A DNA stretch of 64,000 nt from contig NZ_JBLYUB010000025.1 in the NCBI RefSeq assembly GCF_049999945.1, positions 32,654 to 96,653 on the forward strand, in the 5' to 3' direction. The DNA is from Planosporangium spinosum (GTDB taxonomy: Bacteria; Actinomycetota; Actinomycetes; Mycobacteriales; Micromonosporaceae). Below the pieces are notes generated by a model. That model saw nothing but the letters and a program-made list of their open reading frames with translations. It did not search any database and had not been told where the DNA came from. Shown in pieces: positions 7,331 to 15,360 of this stretch. The first letter of the stretch is position 1, and every line of letters begins with the position of its first letter. The position numbers and the translations under genes were made by a program.

Positions 7331-8290
7331 ATGAGCGATTTGTATGCCGGCGGTGAGGTGCTCGCCGAGGTGGTCCGCTCCGGTTTCGTCGAGGGCCGTC
7401 ACTACGGTTCGGTCGTCGTCCTCGGGCCGGACGGGGAGGTCTCGGCCTGGGCCGGGGACGTGACCGGACCGATCTTTCCGCGCTCGTCGAACAAGCCGTT
7501 GCAGGCCGTCGGCATGCTGCGCGCCGGGCTCGCCCTGGCCGACGACGCCGACCTGGCGCTGGCGTGCGCCAGTCACCAGGGTGAGCCGTTTCACGTGGCC
7601 CGGGTACGCGCGATGCTCGCCGCGGGCGGCATCGACGAGTCGCAGTTGCGGACGCCGCCGGACTACCCGCTGTCGGAGTCGGCCCGCGACGACGTGATCC
7701 GGGCCGGCGGCGGCCGGGAGCCGATCCTGATGAACTGCTCCGGCAAGCACGCGAGCATGTTGCTGACGTGCGCGGCCAACGGCTGGCCGTACGACGGCTA
7801 CCGGTCGCCCGAGCACCCGTTGCAGCGGCGCCTGCGCGACGCGGTCGAGGACCTGGCCGGTGAGACCGTCGCCGACATCGGGGTGGACGGCTGCGGCGCG
7901 CCCATCTTCGCGCTGTCGCTGCGCGGACTCGCCGGCGCCTTTCTGCGGCTGGTGTCGGCTGCGCCGGGGACCGTCGAGCGTCGGGTCGCCGACGCCATGC
8001 GCGCCCACCCGGAACTGGTCTCCGGGACCCTGGGCGAGGACACCCGACTGATGCGCGGCGTGCCGGGCCTGCTGTCCAAGGGGGGAGCGGAGGGGGTGCA
8101 GGCGGTCGCGGTACCCGGGGTGGGTGCGGTGGCCGTCAAGGTGGACGACGGCGCGATGCGCGCCCGGTTGCCGGTACTCGTGTCGGCCCTGCGCCGCCTC
8201 GGCCTGGCCGGCGAGGTGCTGGACGAGTACGCCGAGGCGCCGGTGCTCGGCGGCGGCGGGCGGGTCGGTTCGGTGCGTTCGGTCTGGTAG
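7331..8290 (+). CDS. L-asparaginase II family protein (ReAII type)
   Basis: A 319-residue member of the Rhizobium-type asparaginase II family, which hydrolyses L-asparagine to aspartate and ammonia and is unrelated in fold to E. coli AnsA/B. Family motifs are PIFPRSSNKPLQA (Ser52-Ser53-Asn54-Lys55), NCSGKHASML (Cys136, Ser137, Lys139) and GVDGCGAPIFAL, all intact. ATG 7331 starts right after the intergenic repeat; the in-frame upstream start at 7205 would translate the repeat and is rejected. No signal peptide is visible, so it is cytoplasmic. Catabolic use of Asn is inferred. Confidence 0.88.
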   Translation: MSDLYAGGEVLAEVVRSGFVEGRHYGSVVVLGPDGEVSAWAGDVTGPIFPRSSNKPLQAVGMLRAGLALADDADLALACASHQGEPFHVARVRAMLAAGGIDESQLRTPPDYPLSESARDDVIRAGGGREPILMNCSGKHASMLLTCAANGWPYDGYRSPEHPLQRRLRDAVEDLAGETVADIGVDGCGAPIFALSLRGLAGAFLRLVSAAPGTVERRVADAMRAHPELVSGTLGEDTRLMRGVPGLLSKGGAEGVQAVAVPGVGAVAVKVDDGAMRARLPVLVSALRRLGLAGEVLDEYAEAPVLGGGGRVGSVRSVW

Positions 8291-8422
8291 GGCCTTCCGG
8301 GTGCCGGTCCGGCCCAGCGGTGGCTCGGATCGACGCCCGGCGACGGCCGGATACGGCGTCGTAATGCGCCTGGAACGCGCGCGCGATGGAATGGGCGTGT
8401 GCCGGGAGTCACGCTAGCTAGA

Positions 8423-8449
8423 GCAAGCACTTCGCTTGCAGATGCAAGC
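8423..8449. promoter_or_regulatory. Triple GCAAGC/GCTTGC operator upstream of the XRE gene
   Basis: Three 6-bp half-sites: GCAAGC at 8423-8428, GCTTGC at 8434-8439 and GCAAGC at 8444-8449, with centres 11 and 10 bp apart, about one helical turn. They lie 22-48 bp upstream of the GTG of the XRE regulator, so an autoregulatory operator is the natural reading. The palindrome CTAGCTAG (8414-8421) abuts it. Confidence 0.55.
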
Positions 8450-8470
8450 AGGGCGGCGTACGGTCGAATC

Positions 8471-9178
8471 GTGACCGCACCACGTGACCTGCCGCGCGAC
8501 ATCGGTGGGTTCATCCGCGACCTGCGCCGCAACGCGCAGATCTCCCTCCGCCAGCTCGCCGAGCAGGCCGGGGTGAGCAACCCGTACCTCAGCCAGATCG
8601 AGCGCGGGTTACGCAAGCCGAGCGCGGAGGTCCTGGCCCAACTGGCCCACGCGCTGCGGGTGTCGACGCCGATGATGTACCTGCGCGCCGGCCTGCTCGA
8701 CGCGAGCGGCGGGCAGGGCGTGCTGGCCGCGATCGCCGCGGATCCGGACCTGAGCATCGCGCAGAAGCAGTCCCTGACCCAGATCTACGAGACGTTCCGC
8801 CGCGAGAACCTGCGCAGCTCCACCGGCGCGGGCGAGGAATCCGTCACGTTTGGTGAGCAGGCGGACGAGGGTACGCATAAGGGTGCGGGATCCGGCGCGG
8901 CCGAGCAGCGACCGGCAAAGCTCAACTCGGCCCGGCGGAGAACGGCCTCCGCCGCGCCGCCGCGCCGGGCCGCCGGCAGCGGCACGACCCGCAGGGCCGC
9001 CACGCCGACCGGCTCGGCCACCGGCGGCGACACCGACGAGGTCGGCGCCACGGCTGGCAAGCCGCGGAAGACCGCCGCCAAGCGGCAGCCACGCACCAAC
9101 CGATCCGAACCGCCCGCCGAGACGCCCGGCGCGGAGGGCTCCGCGGCGACAGACGCGAACGAAGGAACCGAGGAGTGA
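8471..9178 (+). CDS. XRE-family transcriptional regulator (Rv0474-like)
   Basis: A 235-residue DNA-binding protein. The Cro/C1 helix-turn-helix lies at about residues 14-68 (IRDLRRNAQISLRQLAEQAG, then SNPYLSQIERGLRKPSAE). It is followed by a conserved linker with YLRAGLLD and a long low-complexity Ala/Thr/Arg-rich tail from about residue 150 that is probably disordered. Leu47 is encoded by TTA, rare in such genomes. The gene order XRE then HbhA then DUF2516 matches M. tuberculosis Rv0474-0476. Three half-sites just upstream suggest autoregulation. GTG 8471 is used; earlier in-frame codons would pass through the operator. Confidence 0.85.
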   Translation: MTAPRDLPRDIGGFIRDLRRNAQISLRQLAEQAGVSNPYLSQIERGLRKPSAEVLAQLAHALRVSTPMMYLRAGLLDASGGQGVLAAIAADPDLSIAQKQSLTQIYETFRRENLRSSTGAGEESVTFGEQADEGTHKGAGSGAAEQRPAKLNSARRRTASAAPPRRAAGSGTTRRAATPTGSATGGDTDEVGATAGKPRKTAAKRQPRTNRSEPPAETPGAEGSAATDANEGTEE

Positions 9179-9180
9179 GC

Positions 9181-9705
9181 ATGACCGCCAAGACCGAACC
9201 CAGGAAGATCCCCAACCCGCTGTACGCCGCCGCCGGCGCCGGTGAACTGGCGTACGAGCAGCTGCGCCGACTGCCGGAGCGCGTCGCCGAGCTGCGGGTA
9301 CGCGTCGCCGAGCTGCGCCCGGTCGTCACCGACGCCGTCTCCGAGCGTGTCGCGGAGCGCAATCTGCGTGCCGATCTCGACAAGCTGCGCGACGGCGCAC
9401 TACGCAACGCCCAGGTCTTCATCGCCGGTGCGCAGGTGGCGCAGAAGCAGGCCGTGGCCGTGTACGACGAGCTGGTGGCCCGCGGTGAGCGGATCGTCGC
9501 CGGTGCCCGTACCGAGCAGGCAAAGGCGCAGCTCGCCACGGCCAAGGCCGAGTTCAAGGACGCCGAGAAGGTGGAGGCGAAGGCCGAGGCCGAGGCCCTC
9601 ATCGCTGAGCACGCCGAGGACGCCCAGGCTCCGCTTCCGTCGGCGCCGGTGAAGCCGACCAAGCGCACCCGCGCCGCGGCGAACAAGGCCACGGCCGCCA
9701 AGTAG
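9181..9705 (+). CDS. HbhA-like heparin-binding haemagglutinin family protein
   Basis: A 174-residue, largely alpha-helical protein resembling mycobacterial HbhA. It has a short N-terminal PLYAAAGAGELAYEQLRRLP segment, heptad-rich coiled coil at about 30-150 with many Glu/Arg/Ala, and a Lys/Ala C-terminal tail (KPTKRTRAAANKATAAK) much shorter than the PAKKA repeats of HbhA. Mycobacterial HbhA is surface-exposed and also linked to lipid bodies; adhesion is not implied here. ATG 9181 is chosen over GTG 9175 because AGGAG (9171-9175) gives proper spacing only to the ATG. It follows the XRE gene by 2 bp. Confidence 0.8.
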   Translation: MTAKTEPRKIPNPLYAAAGAGELAYEQLRRLPERVAELRVRVAELRPVVTDAVSERVAERNLRADLDKLRDGALRNAQVFIAGAQVAQKQAVAVYDELVARGERIVAGARTEQAKAQLATAKAEFKDAEKVEAKAEAEALIAEHAEDAQAPLPSAPVKPTKRTRAAANKATAAK

Positions 9706-9785
9706 TCGATCCGTCCACGGTCGCCGGCCGCTGCGGCGACCCGGTCACGGCCGCCATGGGCGACGTTGCGCAGGACACGTCCGGT

Positions 9786-9819
9786 GATCCCCGGTACCGC
9801 CGACGCGGTACCGGGGATC
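9786..9819 (+). terminator. Perfect 15-bp hairpin between the hbhA-like and DUF2516 genes
   Basis: GATCCCCGGTACCGC (9786-9800) pairs perfectly with 9805-9819 around a 4-nt loop. It sits 80 bp after the hbhA-like stop and ends 17 bp before the next ATG. It may terminate the XRE-hbhA transcript, or act in the leader of the next gene since it is so close to its start. There is no U-tract. Confidence 0.7.
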
Positions 9820-9836
9820 GCGCTTAAGCTCAACGT

Positions 9837-10148
9837 ATGGCCCTCGCCGCACCGATCTTCTTCAACCACGTCATCGCCTGGGTGAATCTGCTGCTTCTGG
9901 TGTTCGCCCTGCTCATCGAGGTGTGGGCGTTCGGGCACTGCCTGCTCCAGCGCCCTGACGCCTTCGGGGCGATCAGCACCCTGCCCAAGGGCGCGTGGCT
10001 CGCGATGCTCGGCGGGTCGATCCTGGTGACCCTGCTCGGCGGGCCCACGTTCATCCTCGGCCTGATCGCGATCACCATCGCCGCGGTCTATCTGCTCGAC
10101 GTCCGGCCGGCCCTGCGTGACGTGATCGACGGCCGCGGATCCTGGTAA
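9837..10148 (+). CDS. DUF2516 family membrane protein
   Basis: A 103-residue integral membrane protein homologous in position and appearance to M. tuberculosis Rv0476. It has hydrophobic helices at about residues 8-34 (FNHVIAWVNLLLLVFALLIE) and two more within 52-88, ending in the charged DVRPALRDVIDGRGSW. Function unknown. The stop overlaps the next ATG (TAATG), so it is translationally coupled to the hydrolase gene. A strong hairpin lies directly upstream. Confidence 0.8.
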   Translation: MALAAPIFFNHVIAWVNLLLLVFALLIEVWAFGHCLLQRPDAFGAISTLPKGAWLAMLGGSILVTLLGGPTFILGLIAITIAAVYLLDVRPALRDVIDGRGSW

Positions 10149-11035
10149 TGGACTTCCGCTGGCCGCCACCGCCCGACGGCCGCCCCGACCGGTACCGACC
10201 GCCGGCCAACCGTGGTCCGCAGACCGGCCGGCCGACGCTGCCCGCGCCGCCGACCGAACTGGTCGCCACCCCGCACGGGGTCGACCTGGAGTGCCTGACC
10301 ACCGGCTCCGGTCTGCCGGTCACCGTGTTCGCGCACGGGCTGGCCGCCGGTATCGCCGAGACCCGGCCACTGGGTAGCGGTGTACACGGTCGCCGGATCT
10401 TCTTCCAGTTCCGCGGGCACGGCCGGTCGGCCGCCCCGGCGGGCCGCTGGAGCTATCTCGACCTTTCCCGCGACCTGCGGGCGGTCGCCGATCTGTTCGG
10501 CGCCACCCGGGCGCTCGGCGTCAGCCTCGGCGCCGGCGCGCTGTGCCGGCTCCTGGCAGACAACCCGAGCCGCTTCGACAAGGCCGTCTTCTTCCTGCCC
10601 GCGGTGCTCGACCGGCGGCGGCCCCGGGGCGCCGACGGCCGGCTGGCCCGGCTGCTGGCCGCGGTCGAGGCCGGGGACGCGGCAGCGGTGGCCGAGATCG
10701 TCTCCCTGGAGGCGCCCCCGCAGTTACGCAACACCCCGGCCGTGTGGGCGTACCTGCGGCAGCGGCTGGACCAGCTCATGCGCGACGGCCTAGCCGAAGG
10801 GCTGGCCGAGTTGCCCGAACAGGTGGCGATCGCGGACCGTACCGCGCTGCGCCGGGTGACGGCATCCACCCTCGTGCTCGCCTGTCGTGGCGACGAGTTG
10901 CACCCGGTCGAGGTCGCCGAGGAACTGGCGGCCGCGCTGCCGGACGCCACCCTGCACGTGTACGACCGGCCCGGCGTGATCTGGACCGACCGGGCCGATC
11001 TGCGGGAACGCATCGCGGGTTTCCTGAATGACTGA
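10148..11035 (+). CDS. Alpha/beta hydrolase
   Basis: A 295-residue alpha/beta-hydrolase-fold protein. The nucleophile elbow GVSLGAG places Ser at residue 126; FAHGLAAG gives an oxyanion HG region; QFRGHGRSAAP follows; the acid is probably in CRGDELHP. The region where the catalytic His is expected reads RPGVIWTDRADLRE with no obvious His, so activity should not be assumed. The N-terminal 38 residues are Pro/Arg-rich and probably disordered. Leu193 uses a TTA codon. It is translationally coupled to DUF2516; substrate unknown. Confidence 0.8.
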   Translation: MDFRWPPPPDGRPDRYRPPANRGPQTGRPTLPAPPTELVATPHGVDLECLTTGSGLPVTVFAHGLAAGIAETRPLGSGVHGRRIFFQFRGHGRSAAPAGRWSYLDLSRDLRAVADLFGATRALGVSLGAGALCRLLADNPSRFDKAVFFLPAVLDRRRPRGADGRLARLLAAVEAGDAAAVAEIVSLEAPPQLRNTPAVWAYLRQRLDQLMRDGLAEGLAELPEQVAIADRTALRRVTASTLVLACRGDELHPVEVAEELAAALPDATLHVYDRPGVIWTDRADLRERIAGFLND

Positions 11036-11056
11036 CCTTTCCTGGATGACTGACTT
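11021..11056. repeat. 18-bp tandem duplication across the hydrolase stop
   Basis: TTCCTGAATGACTGACCT (11021-11038) is followed directly by TTCCTGGATGACTGACTT (11039-11056), 16 of 18 identical. The first copy contains the TGA (11033-11035). About 135 bp of otherwise featureless sequence follow before the EI24 gene. Confidence 0.8.
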
Positions 11057-11192
11057 CACGGCCGTCCTGATCACGACGTACCTGATCAGCAAGAACGGCA
11101 TCGGGTGGTACCTGACGACGTCGGCCGACCGCGCCCGTCCGGCCGCCGGCCGACGGGAGGGATCGCAACAACCGACCGGTTAGGCTGCCGCC

Positions 11193-11966
11193 GTGGTAAC
11201 CACCGTGCGTCAACGCAACGCCGTGTCGGAGTTCTTCACCGGTACCGGCCTGCTCTTCCGGGGCATCGGTCTGGTCGGGCGCAGCCCGCGCCTCCTGCTG
11301 CTGGGCCTCGTTCCGGCGGTCATCTCGTTCCTGGTCGTGCTGGCCGCGCTGGCCACGCTGATCTACTTCGCCGGCGACATCGCCGGGGTCCTCACCTGGT
11401 TCGCCGACGCCTGGGCGGAGAGCGCGCGCACGGCCGTCCGGGCACTCGCCGGGTTCATGGTCGTGGCCGTCGGGGTCATCCTGGCGGTGATCACTTTCAC
11501 CACGCTGACCCTCACCATCGGTGACCCGTTCTACGAGGCGATCTCGAAGCGGGTGGACGACCGGTTCGGCGGTGCCGCCGAGGTCGAGGCGGCGTGGTAC
11601 CGCACCCTCGGGTGGAACCTGGCCGACTCGCTGCGCCTGCTGCTGCTGTCACTGTCGGTGAGTATCGTGCTGTTCGTCCTCGGGTTCGTCCCGCTTCTCG
11701 GCCAGACGGTCGTACCCGTCCTCGGCGCCGTCATCGGCGGCTGGTTGCTCGCGGTGGAGATCTCCGGCGTGCCGTTCAACCGGCGCGGGATGCGGCTTCA
11801 CGACCGGCGCCGGCTGCTGCGCGCCAACCGGGCGCTGACGCTGGGCTTCGGCGTACCCGTGTTCGTGGTCTTTCTGGTGCCGTTCGTCGCGGTGCTGGTG
11901 ATGCCCGGCGCGGTGGCCGGCGCCACCCTCCTGACCCGGCGGGTCCTGGGACAACCCCATGAGTAG
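11193..11966 (+). CDS. EI24/CysZ-like membrane protein
   Basis: A 257-residue polytopic inner-membrane protein of the EI24 (Pfam) family that includes CysZ sulfate permeases. Hydrophobic stretches occur at about residues 28-60, 85-115, 155-190 and 215-250. Between them are the family-like motifs GDPFYEAISKRVDDRF and GVPFNRRGMRLHDRR. GTG 11193 begins VVTTVRQRNAVSEFF. The next gene starts 8 bp before its stop, so the pair is coupled. A transport role, perhaps anion uptake, is a family inference only. Confidence 0.78.
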   Translation: MVTTVRQRNAVSEFFTGTGLLFRGIGLVGRSPRLLLLGLVPAVISFLVVLAALATLIYFAGDIAGVLTWFADAWAESARTAVRALAGFMVVAVGVILAVITFTTLTLTIGDPFYEAISKRVDDRFGGAAEVEAAWYRTLGWNLADSLRLLLLSLSVSIVLFVLGFVPLLGQTVVPVLGAVIGGWLLAVEISGVPFNRRGMRLHDRRRLLRANRALTLGFGVPVFVVFLVPFVAVLVMPGAVAGATLLTRRVLGQPHE

Positions 11967-12483
11967 GCGCCCCACCCTGGTCACCGGGGACATCACGGTG
12001 CAGGAGGTCGACGCGGTGGTCAACGCGGCCAACTCGTCGCTGCTCGGCGGTGGCGGCGTGGACGGCGCGATCCACCGCCAGGGGGGCCCTGCGATCCTGG
12101 CGGAGTGCCGGGCGCTGCGGGCGAGCCGGTACGGCCGGGGCCTGCCGACCGGTGAGGCGGTCGCCACCACGGCGGGCCGGTTGCCGGCCCGGTGGGTGAT
12201 CCACACCGTCGGCCCGGTCTGGGACCGTGCGGTCGACCGGACACCGCTGCTGCGCGCGTGCTACACCAACTCCCTGCGGGTGGCCACCGAGCTGGGGGTC
12301 GGCTCGGTGGCGTTTCCGCTGATCTCCGCCGGGGTGTACGGGTGGCCGAAGCGGGACGCCGTGGTGCAGGCGCTGGACGCCATCCGTACGGCGCCCTCGG
12401 CCCCGGCCGACGTGCGGCTGGTGCTCTTCGACGACGCCACCCGGGCCGTCGCCGAGGAGGTGGCCGCCGACCTGTTCGGCTGA
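11959..12483 (+). CDS. Macrodomain protein, O-acetyl-ADP-ribose deacetylase type
   Basis: A 174-residue macrodomain that binds and deacylates ADP-ribose derivatives in the cytoplasm. The YmdB/MacroD signature is intact: VNAANSSLLGGGGVDGAIHR (residues 21-40) with catalytic-loop Asn and Asp, then TVGPVWD and the phosphate-binding ISAGVYGWP loop. It overlaps the EI24 gene by 8 bp. The stop is followed by a partly duplicated GCTGACCGACCG block (12479-12511). In bacteria these proteins accompany sirtuin or ADP-ribosylation chemistry; no partner enzyme is in the window. Confidence 0.9.
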   Translation: MSRRPTLVTGDITVQEVDAVVNAANSSLLGGGGVDGAIHRQGGPAILAECRALRASRYGRGLPTGEAVATTAGRLPARWVIHTVGPVWDRAVDRTPLLRACYTNSLRVATELGVGSVAFPLISAGVYGWPKRDAVVQALDAIRTAPSAPADVRLVLFDDATRAVAEEVAADLFG

Positions 12484-12557
12484 CCGACCGTGGCCGGCCG
12501 CTGACCGACCGCGGTGCGGTGCCGGCCCTCCATGGGCCGGCGCTCGTCCGCCGGTGC

Positions 12558-13319
12558 TCAGCCGACCCGCAGGGCCTCCAGTAGCGTCCCGTCGCCGGCG
12601 ACGTCGAGCACGTCGAACGGCACCCGCCCGTGGAGGGCCAGCAGGAGGTCGCTGGCCGTACCGGTGGCGACCACGCGTTCGTGGTGCCGGTCGTGGTCGA
12701 GGAGGGTGTCGTTGTCCAGCAGCGCGATCCCGTCGCCGCGCAGCCGCACTTCCCACGCTCCCGCCACGTCGGCCGCCCGCAGCGCGACGACACCATGCCG
12801 GTCGAGGGGGCCCCGCCGGTTACCCGACGGCAGCCAGGTGTCGAGCACCTCGGTGATGCCGTCGGCGGCGAGCTTGGCCTCGACGGGCTCGCTGAGGCCG
12901 ACGGCCATCTGGGCGTCCCACCGGTGGACGGCGGTCTCGTGGGCCATCCGGCGGTGCCAGAACTCGGCCCGTTTGGGCTGCGGGGCCCAGTTCCACGCCG
13001 GCAGGGCCGGGTCGATCCAGTCCAGGGTCTTGAGCAGGGTCGTGTACTGCTCGTCCCACCAGGTCAGCAGGTCGACCCCGGTGGGACCGTCGGTATGGTC
13101 GCAAGCCTCCGGCCGGGTGGTCACACCTCGGCTGACGTGTGCGGTCACCGTGCGGTAGACGCCCGCCAGGTGGCGGACCAGGTCCTCGACGGTCCAATCA
13201 GGGCAGCTCGGGACCGGCAGCGCGAGCGCACCGTCCTGGCCGACAGCCGCGCGGAACGCGGTACTCTCGGCCCGAAGGCCGGCCACCCAGAACTCCTTGT
13301 TGAAGTGCGGCTTGCTCAT
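12558..13319 (-). CDS. Mycothiol-dependent maleylpyruvate isomerase-family protein (DinB-like)
   Basis: A 253-residue four-helix DinB-like metalloprotein of the mycothiol-dependent isomerase/S-transferase family. It carries PSCPDWTVEDLVRHLAGVYR (metal His in RHLAG) and the second motif HRRMAHETAVHRWDAQ (Glu and His ligands), then a C-terminal SCP2-like region. ATG 13319 is chosen over 13325 because GGAAGG sits 6 nt upstream of it but abuts the other. The mycothiol glycosyltransferase mshA is 3 kb away, consistent with thiol use. Substrate unknown. It is divergent from murB. Confidence 0.82.
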   Translation of the reverse strand: MSKPHFNKEFWVAGLRAESTAFRAAVGQDGALALPVPSCPDWTVEDLVRHLAGVYRTVTAHVSRGVTTRPEACDHTDGPTGVDLLTWWDEQYTTLLKTLDWIDPALPAWNWAPQPKRAEFWHRRMAHETAVHRWDAQMAVGLSEPVEAKLAADGITEVLDTWLPSGNRRGPLDRHGVVALRAADVAGAWEVRLRGDGIALLDNDTLLDHDRHHERVVATGTASDLLLALHGRVPFDVLDVAGDGTLLEALRVG

Positions 13320-13391
13320 CCCCATCCTTCCCCACCATCAAACGGCCGCGCCGGTGGGATGTCCCGCCGACTCCAGCCTAGGGTGAACCAC

Positions 13392-14465
13392 GTGCCGGAA
13401 CGTACCCATCGCGTCATGCTTGATTCGCACACCACGTTGCGGCTGGGCGGCCCCGCCGCCGAGCTGGTCGAGGCGTCGAGCGCCGACGAGATCGTCGCCG
13501 CTCTCCGGAAGGTGGACCCGAGCGAACCCACCTCCGATGATGCCGCCATATCTGCATTCGTGCTCGCCGGTGGCAGCAATGTGGTCGTCGCCGACGAGGG
13601 ATACCCGGGCACGGTCGTGCTCCTGCGGAACCGCGGGTTCAGCGTGCGCCGCGACGGTGACCGGGCGACGGTACGCGTCGAAGCGGGCCAGGAATGGGAC
13701 GAACTGGTCGCCTTCACCGTGGCGGAAGGGTTGGCCGGGCTGGAGTGCCTGTCCGGCATCCCCGGGTCGGCCGGCGCCACGCCGGTGCAGAACGTCGGGG
13801 CGTACGGGCAGGAGGTCACCGAGACGATCGCGGCGGTACGGGTCTACGACCGCCGTACCGGCGAAACCCGCACGATGAGCCCGCGGGAGTGCGGCTTCGG
13901 GTACCGCACCAGTGTTTTCAAACACAACCCGCGCTACGTCGTGCTGTCGGTGGACTTCTCGCTCGCCGTGTCGACCCGGTCGATGCCCGTCCGGTACGCC
14001 GAACTGGCCCGTTCCCTCGGAGTGGCGCCGGGGGAGCCGGCCGAGCTGGGGCGGGTACGCGAGGTGGTGCTCGCGCTTCGGGCCGGCAAGGGCATGGTGC
14101 TCGACCCGGCCGACCCGGACACCAACTCAGCGGGCTCGTTCTTCACCAACCCGGTACTGCCGGCGGCGGAGTACGCGGCGCTGTGCGCGCGGGCCGGGGC
14201 GGAGCCGCCGGCCTGGTCCGAAGCGGACGGCTCGGTCAAGGTGAGCGCCGCCTGGCTGATCCAGCACGCCGGGTTCTCCCGCGGGTACGGTCACGACGGC
14301 TCCGGTGTGGGCATCTCCACCAAGCACACGCTGGCGCTGACCAACCGCGGTACCGGCACGACCGCCGCGCTGCTGGAACTGGCCCGCGAGATCCGGGACG
14401 GGGTACGCGACCGGTTCGGCGTGGTGTTGCGCCCCGAGCCGGTACTGGTCAACTGCACCCTCTGA
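13392..14465 (+). CDS. murB: UDP-N-acetylenolpyruvoylglucosamine reductase
   Basis: Reduces UDP-GlcNAc-enolpyruvate to UDP-MurNAc with NADPH and FAD, the second committed step of peptidoglycan synthesis. The 357 residues include THTTLRLGG-type entry (HTTLRLGGPA), FAD-binding FVLAGGSNVVVAD, ECLSGIPGSAGATPVQNVGA, FGYRTSVFK, the proton-donor serine context SAGSFFTNPV and the C-terminal RPEPVLVN with the catalytic Glu. GTG 13392 is used; ATG 13416 is an alternative giving 349 residues. A 21-bp perfect palindrome follows the stop. Same neighbourhood as M. tuberculosis Rv0482. Confidence 0.94.
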   Translation: MPERTHRVMLDSHTTLRLGGPAAELVEASSADEIVAALRKVDPSEPTSDDAAISAFVLAGGSNVVVADEGYPGTVVLLRNRGFSVRRDGDRATVRVEAGQEWDELVAFTVAEGLAGLECLSGIPGSAGATPVQNVGAYGQEVTETIAAVRVYDRRTGETRTMSPRECGFGYRTSVFKHNPRYVVLSVDFSLAVSTRSMPVRYAELARSLGVAPGEPAELGRVREVVLALRAGKGMVLDPADPDTNSAGSFFTNPVLPAAEYAALCARAGAEPPAWSEADGSVKVSAAWLIQHAGFSRGYGHDGSGVGISTKHTLALTNRGTGTTAALLELAREIRDGVRDRFGVVLRPEPVLVNCTL

Positions 14466-14479
14466 CGCCCCACATTTCG

Positions 14480-14529
14480 TGATCACGGAAACTTTTCCGG
14501 CTCGGGGCCCGGAAAAGTTTCCGTGATCA
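14480..14529. terminator. 21-bp perfect palindrome, bidirectional terminator
   Basis: 14480-14500 (TGATCACGGAAACTTTTCCGG) pairs without mismatch with 14509-14529 around an 8-nt loop, between convergent murB and the methyltransferase gene whose stop codon (14527-14529) it includes. The arms contain internal A and T runs, so each strand can offer a U-rich side. It can therefore serve both genes. Confidence 0.8.
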
Positions 14530-15360
14530 TGGCAAGGGGCGGGGTGCGACGGCGGACCAGGGCACGGTCACCTCGCCCAGCCGCCAGCGGCCCGGCCGGT
14601 CCAGCACCGGCCAGCCGGCCGCGCGTACCGCCTCGACGCTGCGGCGCCATCGCTGGCGCGGCCCGAACGACGCGTACCCGGCGTTGGCCCGCCAGGCGTC
14701 GTCCAGCGCGCTGATCAGGCCGTGAATCGGCGCACCGGGCACGTTGTGGTGGATGAGCGCCTTGGGCAGCCGTTCGGCCAGCGTGGCCGGTGTGTCCAAG
14801 GTGGACAGCGCGGCGGCCAGGGTCAGGCTGCGCGGGCCGGCCGCGTCCAGCGTCACCCAGGAGGCCAGCCGTCCCAGCTCGTCGCAGGTACCCTCGACCA
14901 GCACCCCGTCCGGCGCGAGCCGGCGCCACACCGTGGCCCAGGCGGAGTCCACCTCGGACTCGTCGTACTGGCGAAGAACGTTCATCGCGCGTACCAGCAC
15001 CGGTCGCAGGCCGGCCAGTTCGAAGCCGCCGCGCCGGAACTCCAGCGACGGCGGATCGGCGGCCGGTGCGGCGGCTGCCACCCGGGCCGGGTCGATCTCC
15101 AGCCCGACGACCCGCACGTCGGGCCGTATCCGGGCGAGCCGGGAGCGCAGCTCGACCGTCGTGACCGGGCTCGCCCCGTACCCGAGGTCCACCACCAGCG
15201 GGTCGTCCGCGCCGCGCAGCAGGCCACCGAGCCGCGCGGCGATCCAGTTGTCCACCCGGCGCAGCCGGTTGGGGTTGGTGGTACCGCGGGTGATGGCTCC
15301 CAGCGCCACCGGCGGCCTGCCGGCCCCGGTCCCCGCGCGGCGCGGTGCCCGTGGCGCCAT
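14527..15360 (-). CDS. Class I SAM-dependent methyltransferase
   Basis: A 277-residue Rossmann-fold methyltransferase. Motif I reads VVDLGYGASPVTTVEL, motif II VVGLEIDPARV; a FELAGLRPVLVRAMNVLRQY segment corresponds to motifs III-IV. It is an unusual subgroup with a basic N-terminus (RGTTNPNRLRRVDNWI). ATG 15360 is used because its A is the last base of the upstream SDR stop (TGATG), showing translational coupling. Target molecule unknown; a similar gene next to the same SDR in relatives would support a shared pathway, which I cannot check. Confidence 0.82.
   Translation of the reverse strand: MAPRAPRRAGTGAGRPPVALGAITRGTTNPNRLRRVDNWIAARLGGLLRGADDPLVVDLGYGASPVTTVELRSRLARIRPDVRVVGLEIDPARVAAAAPAADPPSLEFRRGGFELAGLRPVLVRAMNVLRQYDESEVDSAWATVWRRLAPDGVLVEGTCDELGRLASWVTLDAAGPRSLTLAAALSTLDTPATLAERLPKALIHHNVPGAPIHGLISALDDAWRANAGYASFGPRQRWRRSVEAVRAAGWPVLDRPGRWRLGEVTVPWSAVAPRPLP

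Noticed and set aside
9175..9180. GTG 9175 as start of the HbhA-like protein
   Set aside because: The AGGAG Shine-Dalgarno overlaps this codon, leaving no spacing; ATG 9181 has proper spacing.
13320..13325. ATG 13325 as start of the mycothiol-dependent enzyme
   Set aside because: The GGAAGG site abuts it directly; ATG 13319 has the 6-nt spacing.
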